A DNA stretch of 64,000 bases, from positions 496,001 to 560,000 of the forward strand of contig ML769388.1 in NCBI GenBank assembly GCA_009733575.1. Reading direction: 5' to 3'. Shown here in pieces: positions 11,927 through 23,967 of the stretch. Origin of the DNA: Gymnopus androsaceus JB14 (taxonomy: Eukaryota > Basidiomycota > Agaricomycetes > Agaricales > Omphalotaceae). Made by a program: the position numbers and the translations under genes. The notes beneath the pieces are model-generated. The model saw nothing but the letters and a program-made list of their open reading frames with translations, was not told the DNA's origin and did no database searches. The stretch's first letter is position 1; each line of letters begins with the position of its first letter.

Positions 11927-12461
11927 ATGGCAACGAAGAAACGAAGATCGACTTTGAAAATTGCCGCAAAGGTGCTGATCAGGCACAGACGGTTCGGACG
12001 GCGCGGGACAAATTTCTCAGATTGCAACCAACACCTCCAAGCTGGATCACTACGAGGTTTTAGCTTTGGCTAGGACTGCTTCTGCAGAAGAAATCAAATC
12101 TGCGTATCACCGTGCTCTCATAACACACCATCCAGACAAAAATTTCTCTAAACCTGCAACTGTCCATGTCGCAACGATCAAAGAAGCTTATAAAGTCCTC
12201 TCATCTCCTTCTCTTCGGGCATTCTACGACTTCCAACTTGAGCAGAAGACGGGCACAGTAGCCTCTCGGCCTGCTCAGGTGATTTCTCTGGAAGAGTTTG
12301 AAGAAGATCCCAACGATCAGACCGCTTGGACTTATCCCTGCCGCTGCGGTGCAATTTACCGTATTACGGAAAACGACATGGAGAATGGAGCTCATTTAAC
12401 TGGTTGTAGTGGTTGTTCGGAAATGGTTTGGGTCGGCTTTGAATTAGCCAAAGGAGATTAA
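11927..12461 (+). CDS. DPH4: DPH4-type J-domain / CSL zinc-finger protein
   Basis: DnaJ-related protein of diphthamide biosynthesis, which modifies translation elongation factor 2. Two exons (11927-11971 and 12021-12461) give 161 aa. After a basic N-terminus (MATKKRRSTLKIAAK) comes the J domain, with LDHYEVLALARTASAEEIK and the HPD motif in ITHHPDKNFSK. The C-terminal CSL-type zinc-binding domain has CRCG and CSGC pairs (YPCRCGAIYRITENDM, GAHLTGCSGCSEMVWVG). I chose the upstream start because without it there is no ATG before the J domain; the 49-nt intron restores the frame. Confidence 0.88.
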
Positions 12462-12670
12462 AACGGTGTTGCAATGTATGTTTTGTAGTTTTGTGTTCTC
12501 TGACGCAAATGTTCTGATAGTGATAATTAGATGGCAATTAGTGGACCCCTTCTTTCCTTCTTTTAGATTCTTCAATAACCAATGTATCACCAGATGTAAG
12601 TTCTTGCAATTATCTAATGAAGCATACTCGAATAAGTTATACGAGATCATTGACTGACTGTCTTCTTCGT

Positions 12671-15254
12671 CTACTGCAGTTGTGGGATATCCACCTCTTC
12701 TGGATCTAAATACCATGCTCCTATAGCAAAATTCATCAGCGGTCTCGTTCACGAATAAAGATGGAGACCTACGGTCACTCCCGGGAACCTTGTCAGCGAT
12801 GGTATTCCCGTCTCCCAACCAAAAGAACCTGTTGTTGACGGGATCTAAGGGCTCATAGTCATAATCTTCCCATCGTGGGTGTTCCAACGCTCGAGCGCAG
12901 TGCAGGCATGACCCTGTATCATCGTGAGTCGGCGTCGTTTCTCTGGGAAATCTTAAATACCTGGCCAGAGGGCCACAACCCTGCCTTCCTCTTTCCCTGC
13001 CTTGTACCATGAACGACATTTCTCACCAAATACACTCTGTCACTAGCAGTCAATACATTGCGGTCCTGCATTTTTCCCTACTCACTGTTTGGAAGAAGCT
13101 CTTCAAGCTGACAGTCAGCTAACCTTTTGCATGACGAAGATCTTTTAAATCTCACCTCTAGATATGCATCGAAATCATCCACGGCCTTCTTTTTCACCTC
13201 GATACTCTTAATCCTCTCTCTCTGCAACTTCAGTGTTGCCGCCACAGCATAATCCACCTGCTTTTCAATTAGAAGAAGCAGAGAACCAGCTCCGACTCCA
13301 GAATTGGGACCTAGAGCAGAAAACCAGTTCGGGAATCCATCCACGGCAATGGCAAGATATGTTCGTGGGTGGGGATCAAACTTGTCTTTGAGATCCACAC
13401 CTCCTCTCCCGATGAATGGGAATGGAAGCTTGCCGGATGTTTCGAAGCCTGTTGCACACACGATAACATCCAACTCTCTGTGTTTCCCATCAACGGTCTC
13501 GATCCCTTTGGGCGTTATTCGCTTGATGTTTTCTGGAACGAACTCGACCTGTGAAGAAGTAAATGTAAGCACGTTCATGGATTCTAATATCATCCGCTCC
13601 ACCGACATTGTCCTCGCACAAAGCTTCGAGATAGCCAGGTCCCGGAGTCAGTCGACGACAAGCAACAGAGAATTCGGGTATCACTAAAATGCATGAGCGT
13701 TTGTCTTTGTACGCAGCAAAAGGACATACAATGATCTGCGATCCAAGGCTTCTTGGCCAATTTCACTCTCATAATCTCACCAAATATCTTTCGGGCTCCT
13801 TGCTGCAAAGGGTGACCCCGTATCGTCGCCGAATGCGCTCCCTAAAACGAATGTCAGCATTGGAAGGTTCTGTTGTCCCTACATACGTTCATATCCGACT
13901 CAATTGCTTTCCGAAAGTTTTTGTAATATTCCGGATTACTAAATTTCTGCTTGTCCTCGTCCGTGAACTTGTCTAACCCACAATGTTAGTACTAAATTCC
14001 GGAAATCTTTCGATATACACACACAATTTTCTACAGTTTCGTCGCCATTTGCGAGGGCAACAAGATGCTCTCGAACAAACGTTGTCGATACCCAGGTCTG
14101 TCCTCGTACAAAGTTCACGATCTGTGCCACCTTTGGCTGGAGTGCTGGGACTATCTGTATGGCCGATGATCCCTGAGCAGTATGGTCAGCACTTCGCAGT
14201 AATCCAGTTATCCGACTCTTACCACGCCAATCACACCAACTTTCTTCTCTCCCCAGCTCTTCACGGTGTCTTCCCATTTCGTCTTGGGGCCGGTGTCTCC
14301 CTCTCCTGTCTTCCAATCCGCACTATGGATCACCTTTCCTTCAAACGTCTCGAGACCTTCGATATCTGGCCATTCCCATCTACTGAGGGCCCCAAGTGCA
14401 GTGAAAAGCACATCGGCGGTATCTTCGATGTCTTCGAAATCATCCAGTAGTCCAGGCTTTTGACCCTCGGCCTCCGAGACGCCATTTGAATTATTGCCAG
14501 TGGGCCGTCGAATTGTCAGGTGCCATTTCCCTGTGTCTTCGTTGTATTGCGCTTTGGTCATACGGTGCTGGAGCTTGATGTAGGGGTCCAAGTGGAATTT
14601 ATCCACTACTGACTCGAGATAGCTTTGGATTTCGGGACCTGGTGAGTAGAACGAGGACCAGTTTGGCTGGGGAGGGCATCAGATATCTGTGAGTGGGATA
14701 CGAGGGTCCGGACTTACGTTCTCGGCGAACGTGAGTTGGTACTACATAGGACATAGGTGAGGATCAGTCAGCGCCAGTGACTGACGAATCACGCACGCAG
14801 TGGGAGGGGATATCGCATGAGAGTCCCTACGAAGGGAGGCCGGTTCAGCTTCAGAACTGTCATGTAAAGAAACGAAGTTCGCACAGGGTATCTGTTCACA
14901 AACCACGCTCCTCCAACGCCTTCATTGGCCTCGTATATGGTAAGGTCTATGTTCTTCACTCTTTGAAGGAATCTATATGGACCTATGTATTAGATTATCA
15001 ATCAGCTGGATGATTACATGCGTACCGGATACCAGCGATGATTCCTGAGAGTGTAAGTCAGAAACAGTAACAATTGTTTTCGTACAGTGCGTGCGTGCTT
15101 ACCACCATATCCTGCACCAACGACGACGATCTGGTATAGTGAGTGAATATGTTGTGGAGCTCATTCTCGCACAAACCTTCATTGGACGAGGTTCGTCGTT
15201 ACAAAAATTCCGGTAGTTTGTATCCATTGTCGGTAAAGTCTGCATTATGGCCAT
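12671..15254 (-). CDS. FAD-dependent monooxygenase, FMO / Baeyer-Villiger type
   Basis: NADPH-dependent flavoprotein that inserts oxygen into a ketone or heteroatom; the substrate is unknown. I read a first exon encoding NFCNDEPRPMK, followed by the FAD-binding Rossmann motif (IVVVGAGYGGIIAG), ANEGVGGAW, NRYPGLSCDIPSHCYQ, the signature FEGKVIHSADW (fits the BVMO fingerprint FxGxxxHxxxW), and the NADPH-binding GVIGVGSSAIQIVP. The C-terminal half has DVIVCATGFETSG and ends WYLDPEEVDIPQLQ (TAG 12671-12673). A 15-nt exon (SFFQT) is needed near 13090 to join YLE to SVFGEKCRSW. Three in-frame ATGs (15254, 15245, 15227) are possible starts; the longest is given. No signal peptide is seen. Confidence 0.87.
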
Positions 15255-16585
15255 TCAAACCTGGGGCAGAGGCTCCGTTCTCGGAGGAGGCAAATTTGAG
15301 TACGATGACTTTGAGCAGCGAAATCGATCCAGAAGCCTTTGAAGCATCTCGATGGTTTGTGGGTTGCTGCAAGTAACGATCTTTGCTCTAATAAAACTCA
15401 CTCCATTATATACTCGTTAGATTTCCAAGTCGAGAGATCTCCCATGCGACATCCCTTGCTTCCTTCCAAGTATATATTCCATCTATTTATTTCAGTGTGA
15501 GAATACATCCTCTTCAGCTCTAGAGTCTTGTCAGCGGGTCTCGTGTCCCAATTTTTTTTGATGAAATGCATGTATAGATATAGACCTACTTAAGGGCAGT
15601 GAGCTCATAGACAGGGTGACATCGAGCTATATTATAGAGTAGCATGTGATGGCGATCCGTGATTGTTCCGCCGCATATAAACGCCCACGATTCATGGGCA
15701 AACATACAATAATTTCCTTCCAGATTCTAAGTTTTGTTGGGGCTGCACTCCGTTTTTTGGTCTGATTCTGGAAGCGGAATATTGCTTTGCATTGTCTATA
15801 GTCACGATTGTAGCTTGTTGTTGCGAAATGAATATGAACGAGCAGGGCCACTGAATGATACTGTGATAGTCATTCATTCGGTCAATAACAGTCGAATCTC
15901 GACTATGACTATGCAGGCAATATATCTTTAGGCATTGTAAGCGTGCTTGTCAAAGAATTGAAGCTGTGAGGGCCACTGAAGGATGTGATTGAAGAAAGCG
16001 CACTCGCTCCAGGCTCAATGGAACCCGGGGCCAAACATCAGAATTTGGTTGATTATCCATTGTATTTGTATCGTTAAGAGATTTTGAGACCAGCTGCATC
16101 GATAATTACTATGGAAAAAGAAGATAAGTGCAGGTTTAAAGCCTGCAAGTTTGTTTTTAAGAAATCTTTGCTTATACAAATCTTTGCATTTACACGACTT
16201 TTAAGCTATTCATAAGGGGAGTACCTATCCTGATGAATATTCTAGTTATATTTTCCACTGATTATATAGCTTGGTGAATAACCTGCTGAGAGGTTGACGC
16301 AAAGTAAGAACCTCGTTAATCTTACATTCGTAACGTCAACCTCTTGAGGGACTGCTTAGGCTTAATGCAGATGGATAGATAGGCACGAGCGGAATCTCAT
16401 CCTAGAACTTCGGATAGCGGGAAAGTTGCAGTAACATATTCATTAGCACGTATAGCCTACTCATCCATCTATCATGATATCATCCCGTACTTGAGTGGTA
16501 TACCATATCCGTTCCGCGCAAAGGAAACAACCGAAACTAAAGCCCGCGGAGACACCACACCAATCCAACCAATCCCGCAAACCCA
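15255..16585. other. Intergenic region, no gene seen
   Basis: Upstream region of the monooxygenase gene and 3' flank of the GPI-anchored protein gene. It is AT-rich with scattered short open frames on both strands (for example 15627-15851 minus) that show no conserved motif. Confidence 0.45.
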
Positions 16586-17400
16586 TCATAAAGCAAAGAG
16601 AGCACCGAGAACTGAACCACCCAAAATAGTTGCCAGGCTCGCAAGCATCGGTAGGAACGCTGTGCTAACGCGAGCGCCAGCAGGAGCACTATTGTTGAAG
16701 AATGTGGATGTGGGGAAGCCGGTACTCGAAGTCTTGGTCGAGCTACTCGATCCACTAGAAGTAGAACTGCCACTAGTCGCAGTACTCGAGGTGCCAGTTG
16801 TTGAGCTCGAGGTACCAGTTGTTGTACTCGAGGTGCCAGTGGTCGTACTCGACGAAGCGCTTGTTGTAGTGGTCGCAATTGCTGAAGGAGTGTGGGAGTG
16901 CGTAACGGTATGAGTCGTAGCACTCGTGATCGTTGGCGTCACCGTAGGAGTAGGTTTGACTATAGTGAATTTGTGGCCTGCAAAGGATGTGACTTCACCG
17001 TGTTTACCGTTAGTTAGAGTAACTGCTGGACCTCCTGTGGTGGTAATAACGGTATAGGTGTGACCGGCAGAAGCTGAAAAGGAAGGATGAGTTTTCTGTA
17101 GCCATTTAGGAGCAGGATGGACCACGTACCAGTCACAGTTTCAGCGAAACCAGAAGGAAGGGAGGTCGAGTGGTGAAACTCATTCCCAATCTTGCTGGTG
17201 ACCTTGTGCCACACCGAAGCCACACCCTTCGTCACATTCTCGACGACTGCATATACTTTATCAGAATTGAACCAAGGAACACGTACAAACTACTTACAAT
17301 CACGGTTCTCATTATCAGACCGACCAATAGGAATGGGAGCACCATTAGCCAGGAGCGCAAAGGAAACGGCGAAAAGAGCAAGAAGAATTTGGCGAATCAT
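16586..17400 (-). CDS. Ser/Thr-rich GPI-anchored cell-surface protein
   Basis: Exons 17298-17400, 17130-17246 and 16586-17073 give 235 aa. An N-terminal signal peptide (MIRQILLALFAVSFALLANG) precedes API. The N-terminal half (ENVTKGVASVWHKVTSKIG, GHTYTVITTTGGPAVTLTNG) is moderately ordered. A long Ser/Thr-rich stalk with repeated TTTGTSS-type units follows and is likely heavily O-glycosylated. The C-terminus has a candidate omega region (FNNSAPAGA) followed by a hydrophobic tail ending in GGSVLGALFAL with no basic residues, as expected for a GPI signal. The role is probably in the cell wall or surface; no enzymatic motif is visible. Confidence 0.8.
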
Positions 17401-18135
17401 GGTCTTGTATTGTAGGATGAGATATACGTGCGAGAGGCTAGTATGAACAAGTTGGACGACGAAACGAAATCAATTCGTATGTCTAGCGACCTGCGCTGAA
17501 GTGAGGACTCTGGGAATGGGGCCTAAGGGGTCTGAAATTCCAAACCCTTCCAGACTTTATAGAAATCCGGGATGGACAGCCTTGCCTCATCAGATGGCCG
17601 ATGGGACCGAGTTTCACAGAAATTGATTCCTGAAGCATGCGATGGTACGGAGGCGATGTTTATTATACCCTGGATTTGTGCACTGCAACGCCTGGGAGGT
17701 CGAGCGCCGGCTTGAACAGCTAGGTGACCTTGCCTTGCGTTAAAATGAATTTTGTTAAGTAAACGAGTTGTAAGCTTGAAGTTGATCAAACGAGAATCTA
17801 TAGTCAAGTAGCTGCTAGAAAGACGGTCAACAACGGTCAACGTTCGAGAGAGTTTCAGTTCAGTGATGCGACTGGTAGTGGCGCTGATGGCTCGGCTGTA
17901 AGTATCCAAATTTGGGCAGGCCAAAGCTAGGCCTATTGAACGCATGATACAATTTCATATCATACACTGGCAGTAGTATCATACGCGAGTGAAACTATAT
18001 TAATCTTGGGTATACATATTTCATAAGTAAAATGTAATAATAATACTTGTACGCGAATGAAGGCTAATCTTGGGTATACAAATCTCGTAAAGTGAAAATG
18101 CGATGGGTACTTCAAGTCAATCCAAGTCAATCAAA
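17401..18135. other. Intergenic region
   Basis: Promoter region of the GPI protein gene and 3' flank of the secreted repeat gene, both minus. It contains the imperfect tandem repeat listed at 17982-18100. A minus-strand open frame at 17523-17945 shows no recognisable product. Confidence 0.45.
17982..18100. repeat. Imperfect tandem repeat, two units of about 50-55 bp
   Basis: Two consecutive units share TACGCGA, TGAA, AATCTTGGGTATACA, an AT-rich core and a GTAAA/AATG ending. They lie just downstream of the stop codon of the secreted repeat gene, so they may belong to its 3' UTR. Function unknown. Confidence 0.5.
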
Positions 18136-19614
18136 TCAGGCAGAAGTAGGCGTTGCAGTCTCCGTTACAGTACTGGTGACGGTAGTCGTAGAGACCGGAG
18201 GCGAAACTGGAGCTGAGGAAACTGGAGGCTGAACTGGAGGCTGAACTGGAGGCTGAACTGGAGGCGAAGGAGCAGGAGCAGGAGCCTGAACGTCTCGTCT
18301 AGCACGATGACTACGGCGCACGGGAATAGTTTCTCCGACAGTGGATACCTTGCTTTCTGCCGCGTCCTTGGCTGGTGCAGGAGCAGGAGACACTCCAATG
18401 ACCGTACTTGGAACTTGCTTTCCGGTATCCACTCCGTCCTTGACAGGTTCTGGAGCTTTTCCAGCGACTGTGGATCCTGCAGTTCCCGCCTCGCCGGTGA
18501 CAACGCCGGCAGCAGTACCTGGAGCAGATGTTGGGTTAGAGGTAACAAGTCCCAGGTGCCGGAGGAGAAACTGGAAGCTGAGCTGGAGCCGAAGGAGCAG
18601 AGGCAGAAGGCGAGACGTCTCGTCTAGCACGATTACTTCGGCGCACGGGAATAGTTGCTCCGACAGTCGATTCCTTGCTTCCTACCGCATCTTTGACTGG
18701 TGCAGGAGCAGGAGATACCTCAATGACCGTACCTGGAACTTGCTTTCCGGTATCCACTCCGTCCTTGACAGGTTCTGAGAGCCTTTCCAGCGACTGTGGA
18801 ACCTGCAGCTCCCGCCTCATTGCCTGCAGTTCCAGTGACAACGTTGGGAGCATTAGTCGGGTCAGATGCCACTTGCCCAGGTGCACCGGCAACAGCTCCT
18901 GGAACGGACAATGCAACGCCGGCAGCAGTACCTGGAACCTGCCCAGCAGTAGCAGGCGCAGCTCCCGCTTCACCAGTGACAATGCCAGCAGCAGTACCTG
19001 GAACGGCGGTCGCATCTCCAGCTGAAGGAATAGCGCGTCGAGAAGGTGACGAGGTCTCGGTGGTATCAGAAGAATTGGCGTTGGAAGGAGCAGGCCAAGA
19101 GGCAGTCGAGTTGGATGCGTCGGTATTATTGGGCACGGACATCGCGTCGAATGATTGGGCAGTGGGCGTAGACGTAGTAGACGGGCAGCAAGCAGATCAG
19201 TACAGCCCAATGGTGACAGGATAGGTCCAATATACGTGTCCCAACATGTCAATCCACTTGTGGTGCAGTAGAACCAGCTACTGCCATAACAGGTTTCACG
19301 AGCAGGATCGAGCAACAGCGAGTAACTGTCGCTTTTCTACTTCTTCTGCAGAAAATACATTAGGCGAGATGAAAAAAACGAACAACAAACGCGTAAAAAC
19401 CTTCTGAACGCGTTTCTTGTTGGAAATCTTCAGCTTCTGAGCGAGGAATAGAGACGGAACCACGCCTAGCGGCCATGAAATGATTATTGGGAGCACTGAC
19501 GCCAGATTGGGCTTGAGCGGGATCGCCAGCAGGCGCTGCGAGCGTAGACAACGAAGACGAAGACGAGAAGGCAAGAGTAGCGAACACAAGCGATGAGCTA
19601 GGTGGAAGTCTCAT
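18136..19614 (-). pseudogene. Secreted Ala/Pro/Val-rich repeat protein, reading frame broken
   Basis: ATG 19614 begins a signal peptide (MRLPPSSSLVFATLAF, ending near LAAP) followed by AARRG and SEAEDFQQETRSEG. An intron then leads to EEVEKRQLL and, in another frame, a Cys-rich stretch ending LTCWDTYIGPILSPLGC. The rest is made of two tandem imperfect copies containing AGSTVAGKA, EPVKDGVDTGKQVP and IPVRRSNRARRDV (second copy RRSHRARRDV), ending in PVQPPV repeats and TETATPTSA. The three parts lie in three frames: slips of +1 occur near 18780 and 18545, and at least one more is needed near 19200-19300. The only GT-AG intervals that would fix the first two are 28 nt, too short to trust. Either a decayed gene or one with sequence errors. 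The dibasic sites suggest Kex2 processing. Confidence 0.5.
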
Positions 19615-20616
19615 GATGATACGTGAAAAGGGATCGTAAGTTTAGAGATGTAGAAATGTGGTACAAGGTAGATGAATGGTGGTAAGAGAACAAGAAGCGG
19701 TGAAGAAGATCGGAGCGTGAATTGGGGATTTTATAGCGCGTCAAGTTTGGGCTACGATCGATAATTGCCTTTTCGGGATGCAAGCCATGACTAACGTTTT
19801 CTCCTTCAAACCACCATATATATCACAAGCAAGACTGCTATGTTCCTCTTCGATGTTCCATCTCCCATAATTCATCATCTCCAAATCTAGCTCTTCTGCT
19901 TCCTCCAGTTCTAGCGCTCAATACAGCGTATTCCCATAGATTTGAGAAAAATCGGCGCCCTAAACACGACGAAAGGAAACACCAACCAATCCCTGCGAGC
20001 CTAGAAGTAGGTTAATCTCTGTAGAACCAAAATGATGGCGCAGCTTACACCAAGCACGCTAGCACGATGAGCACAGGCATCAAAGCTCGTATCTCCTCGT
20101 CGTTCTTCATAAAGAGCAGATCCTTAAGTAAGCGCACCCACGCCGCAACCGTGTATCTGATAATCTAATCTTGGTTTTTGACTTGGATAGTGAATGTGTC
20201 GAAGTATATGCTGTGGGACTGATACTTGCCCTATGTCCATGCCGACTCTAGCAGCCAGCTAGGCATGAAGGTCTTCCGCCAAGAATCCTCAGATAATTCG
20301 CGGATGGCTTATCTTGTTCGCGTGGTAACTGCAGAAACAACATGGCCTCGATGATATCAAAGATTGGCCTGTCACATTTGTGGATTCAACAGTTGACTCT
20401 GTTCTTTGCTCGGTGCTCTGAAGATAATCGACATTCAACACTTGCTCTGAAGGCAACCTCTTCAATCCATCCGTTTGGCATACCGAAAGCTTGGGCACAA
20501 GTTGTCTTGATCAGATATTCCTGTCGTAGATCTAAATTACGGTATTCCCACTCTTTCGGGTTTTCTCACTATCCTGGACTCTCTACACCTAGGAAATTCC
20601 TTCGCTTCAGGACGCT
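19615..20616. other. Divergent intergenic region
   Basis: Shared upstream region of the secreted repeat gene (minus) and the CDF transporter gene (plus). A plus-strand open frame at 20342-20680 and its minus-strand counterpart show no motif and do not join the transporter in frame. No gene is supported. Confidence 0.4.
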
Positions 20617-22687
20617 ATGTTCATCAAGCGCAAGGTTTCCGAATCAGTGCCTACTGAAGTTCCAAACTTTTCCCTGGTAAAACGCGCATTTTCTTAACCA
20701 CTTCAAAAGGCTAACGCCAGTTGATCGTACTAGTCCGACACAGCGGTACTCGATCATAGCACCAAAAGCGAGGACCTGGATATTGAACGCTCTTTAGACT
20801 CTACCATCGTCTTACCACTCGATCCGTTCCACTTTCGTGATGCTCTCAAATCTCAAAAGCAGCTAAAGGAACTGCGCAGGCGTAAGAATGGGAAAAAAGC
20901 TGCGAAATACCATGCAACGCAGAATAATGTACGTCTCACGATTGCGTCCGTCATTCGGCATTTTTGATAAACTACCTACTTACTATCTACATAGCTGATC
21001 GTGTCTCTACTGAAATCCATGGAGGACCATACAAGCGAAGCAAGGATTGAGGAGGAAGCTGCGCGTTTACCCGTGCGCTCATTTACCCTTCTCTCCTTTC
21101 TCCCACTACATCTTCTCCATAGGTCAAAATCGCTCTATGGGCCAGTTTAATCGCCAACCTTAGTCTCTGCGTACTCCAAAGTGCGGATTCACGCTCTTTT
21201 CTCTCTATATCCACTCAATCCCCTCTAGTGTACGCCGCGGTATCATCTTTATCATTATCTCTTCTCGCGACAGGGATCGACTCGGTTTTCGACATTGGAA
21301 GCAATGTACTATTATTATGGGTACATCAGAAAGCCGACTCGCTGGACGTGAACAAATGGCCTGTTGGGGGAGCGAGACTGGAGACAATAGGGAATATTGT
21401 GTATGGTACGTTCCGTATCAATTTCACTGTCTCAATGCGGGATTAACATATTTCCATGTAGGTTTCTTGTACGTGGAACACCTTTCTTCTGTAGGAACTT
21501 GGGCGAATTGACACACACAGAATGAGCTCCGTCAACCTGGTTGTCATCGTAGAATCCGTACGAGATCTTGTCACGCACACCAATGGAACAGTGAAACATT
21601 TCCACTTGCCCTCTATCCTCGCAGTAGCTTCTGCGCTATGTAAGTGGAATTTCTTAATCTACCGGCGTTACAGTGGCTAAGCAACTTTTGACAGTCGTCA
21701 AGCTTGTCTTGTTCTTCTACTGCTTATCCCTCCGCAAAAACTCAAGCCAAGTTCACGTCTTATGGGAAGACCATCGGAATGACTTATTCATCAATGGTTT
21801 TGGTGAGTGGAAGTTTTACGTAGCTCGTCTAGGCGTTCAAAATCCCAATACAGGAATCCTAATGTCCACTGGTGGAAGTAAACTCAGATGGTGTACGTAC
21901 CACATTCAATCCGGTGATCCTGGGCTAATGTCCGCTCTTTACTTTCTTTCTTCCAGTTTTGGATCCAACGGGAGCTATCGTCGTCAGTAATATTCATTCT
22001 TCAACTTATACGGGCTCATTCGATGCATAGATCGCCTCTGGAGTCATCATCGCCTGGGGAAGGACCATCTACAGCCAATTCGAGCTCTTGGCAGGGAAAT
22101 CCGCTCCTCATAGGTAAGTGTTACTTGTGGATTGGTTTATCGCACCGAACGCTAACGCCGCATATATTTTTAAAAGCGTGTTACAACTGTTGACCTACAA
22201 GTCTTTGACGTTCAGTGAGGAAATTGAGAAGATCGATACTGTGCGGGCCTATCATGTGAGTTTGCTACTTACTTTGGTAGTTTTTTTGTACTCAACATCT
22301 GCATTTGCGACAGAGTGGACCGGTATGGTTTCATTGCCTGGTGAAAGCCGGATGAAGATGGCTGATAACTTGTGGTATTTTTTTCTTCTTAGGACTACTT
22401 CGTGGAACTGGACATTGTCATGGACCCCAACACTCCTCTCTGGAAAGCTCACGACTTAAGTGAAAAATTGCAACAAAAGCTTGAAGTCTTGCCAAATGTC
22501 GAAAGGGCATTTGTTCATGTGGACTATGAAACCTCCCATCTTCCGGTGAGCGTACTCAGTTTTCCTCTATTTGTTGAGAGCTCATGAAACTCCTCCGTTT
22601 AGGAACATCGTAAGGTATGCCTACATTTTTCTTTCATGACACGACGTCCATTCTACAACTTTCACGCAGGAACATCGGAAATCATGA
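20617..22687 (+). CDS. Cation diffusion facilitator (CDF) metal transporter
   Basis: Proton-coupled divalent metal efflux carrier, probably in an organelle membrane. Exon 1 is 20617-20676 (MFIKRKVSESVPTEV), exon 2 is 20734-20928, and about ten short exons follow to TGA 22685-22687. A soluble N-terminus (LPLDPFHFRDALKSQKQ, basic KELRRRKNGKKAAKYH) precedes six predicted membrane segments. The TM2 motif DSVFD (DxxxD, as in Mn-type CDFs), VNKWPVGGARLETIG, and LDPTGAIVIASGVIIAWGRT in TM5 are typical. The cytosolic C-terminal domain (YFVELDIVMDPNTPLWKAHD, VERAFVHVDYE) closes with EHRK. Near the end EHRK is encoded twice, separated by an intron with a possible alternative acceptor (about 22605 and 22670). 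Metal specificity is not proven. Confidence 0.85.
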
Positions 22688-23967
22688 TAACGAAAGGTTG
22701 AGGAGCGTAAATCCGACGCCCTACAAAGTTGTACAATAGATACGCGTTTTATTTTCGCGTCCGGCGTATTCCGTGGCTCCCCACCCCCATCTCGTTCACG
22801 TTCCGTGCTCCGACTTTCTCTTGGCAATACTCATTCTCCATTCTCTGCAATTTTTCCACTGTAGTTTTTTTTTGCTGGTCGGATAACTAGCTTTCGTTAT
22901 TGTAGTTTGGTTTTCTGGCTGGTTCAACAAATGTTTCAACTTGTTAGAGATACTATAGATTTTTGCAAGGTAAATTTCAATTTGGTACACATGCATAATC
23001 GATGCCATCTTCTACGAAGACAGGATGTTTTTTCACTCCCATCGGATCTGAGTCTTCGAAAGGCTCTCTTACCATTTCCGACGTCTTCTTCCCGGCGGTT
23101 TCTCAGTATGTTCCCAGAGCCATTAAATTGGGTTGAACCTTATTATATGCTCACCCTATTATATGCCTGGGAATCGATAGCGACTCTAAGGACGAGATTT
23201 ATCCGTAGAATGCATACAGTACTTATCGTCATGAGCAAGAGAACAAGGGAATTGCCAGCGCCACTTCACGAGGAGACTCGTAGGATTACCTCCTATTGCT
23301 AGCCAATAATAACCGGCGACTCAAGTGGAATCCCTTCCTTTGGTTCATCAGCCTCTCTCGTCGCTCCCAAATTACTGGTAGTAAGTACGACTGGCCTGAT
23401 TTTAGTGGTGCGCCAGAGCTCAGAAACAATACGGTACATATACAAAGTTAAATTGGAGCTTGCATGCTTCGCCTTGTTAGTGTTTTTCGCGTGCGCCCTG
23501 TTCCGGGATATGTTTAGTGAGCTCGGTGGCAATTGGTTCGGAGAAAGCGACGGATCTACATAGTACTCACGTCGATATTTGTAAATGAAGGTACAGGGAC
23601 CATCATCATGTTATCTTGGCCTCATTCTTGAGCGTCCAAATTCGACCAGTACTGGCCATAATCGTGCATCAAGTACATGATATATCGGAGCAAGTGTCGC
23701 GTTCGAGACCAGAGCTGAGCGGCCACCAACTGCTTAATGGGAGCCCGGAATCTCTCTTTCAGGATAAGTCGAGGGCTTGCACTTCTGGATACAACCAAAA
23801 AAAAGATGCAATGAACGCGAATGCTCTTCCGTTGGACCGTTGCTTCCGTTTCCGTATCTCTTCCGATCAATGAGCGCTTCTAGTAGGCGCCCAACTCGAA
23901 GGCACGTGGAGTGCACAAAACAATATTGCTTTCTTCAGACTTCCACCTTGTCATGCTCATTTAGCCA
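22688..23967. other. Intergenic region, no supported gene
   Basis: Promoter region of the Myb/zinc-finger gene. Open frames at 22907-23302 (plus) and 23299-23532 (minus) lack recognisable motifs, good starts or a consistent splice structure. I cannot exclude a short or decayed gene. Confidence 0.4.

Noticed and set aside
17523..17945. 140-codon minus-strand open frame
   Set aside because: Composition is not protein-like, there is no homology I recognise, and it overlaps the likely promoter of the GPI protein gene.
18545..18820. Two 28-nt introns that would repair the secreted repeat gene
   Set aside because: Both have GT and AG ends, but 28 nt is shorter than every other intron inferred in this window and there is no branch-site room; treated as frame breaks instead.
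20342..20680. Upstream exon for the CDF transporter
   Set aside because: The frame does not join the transporter exons; ATG 20617 with the 57-nt intron gives a clean N-terminus.
22907..23302. 131-codon plus-strand open frame
   Set aside because: No ATG start, no motif, and it lies in an AT-rich intergenic region without supporting splice structure.
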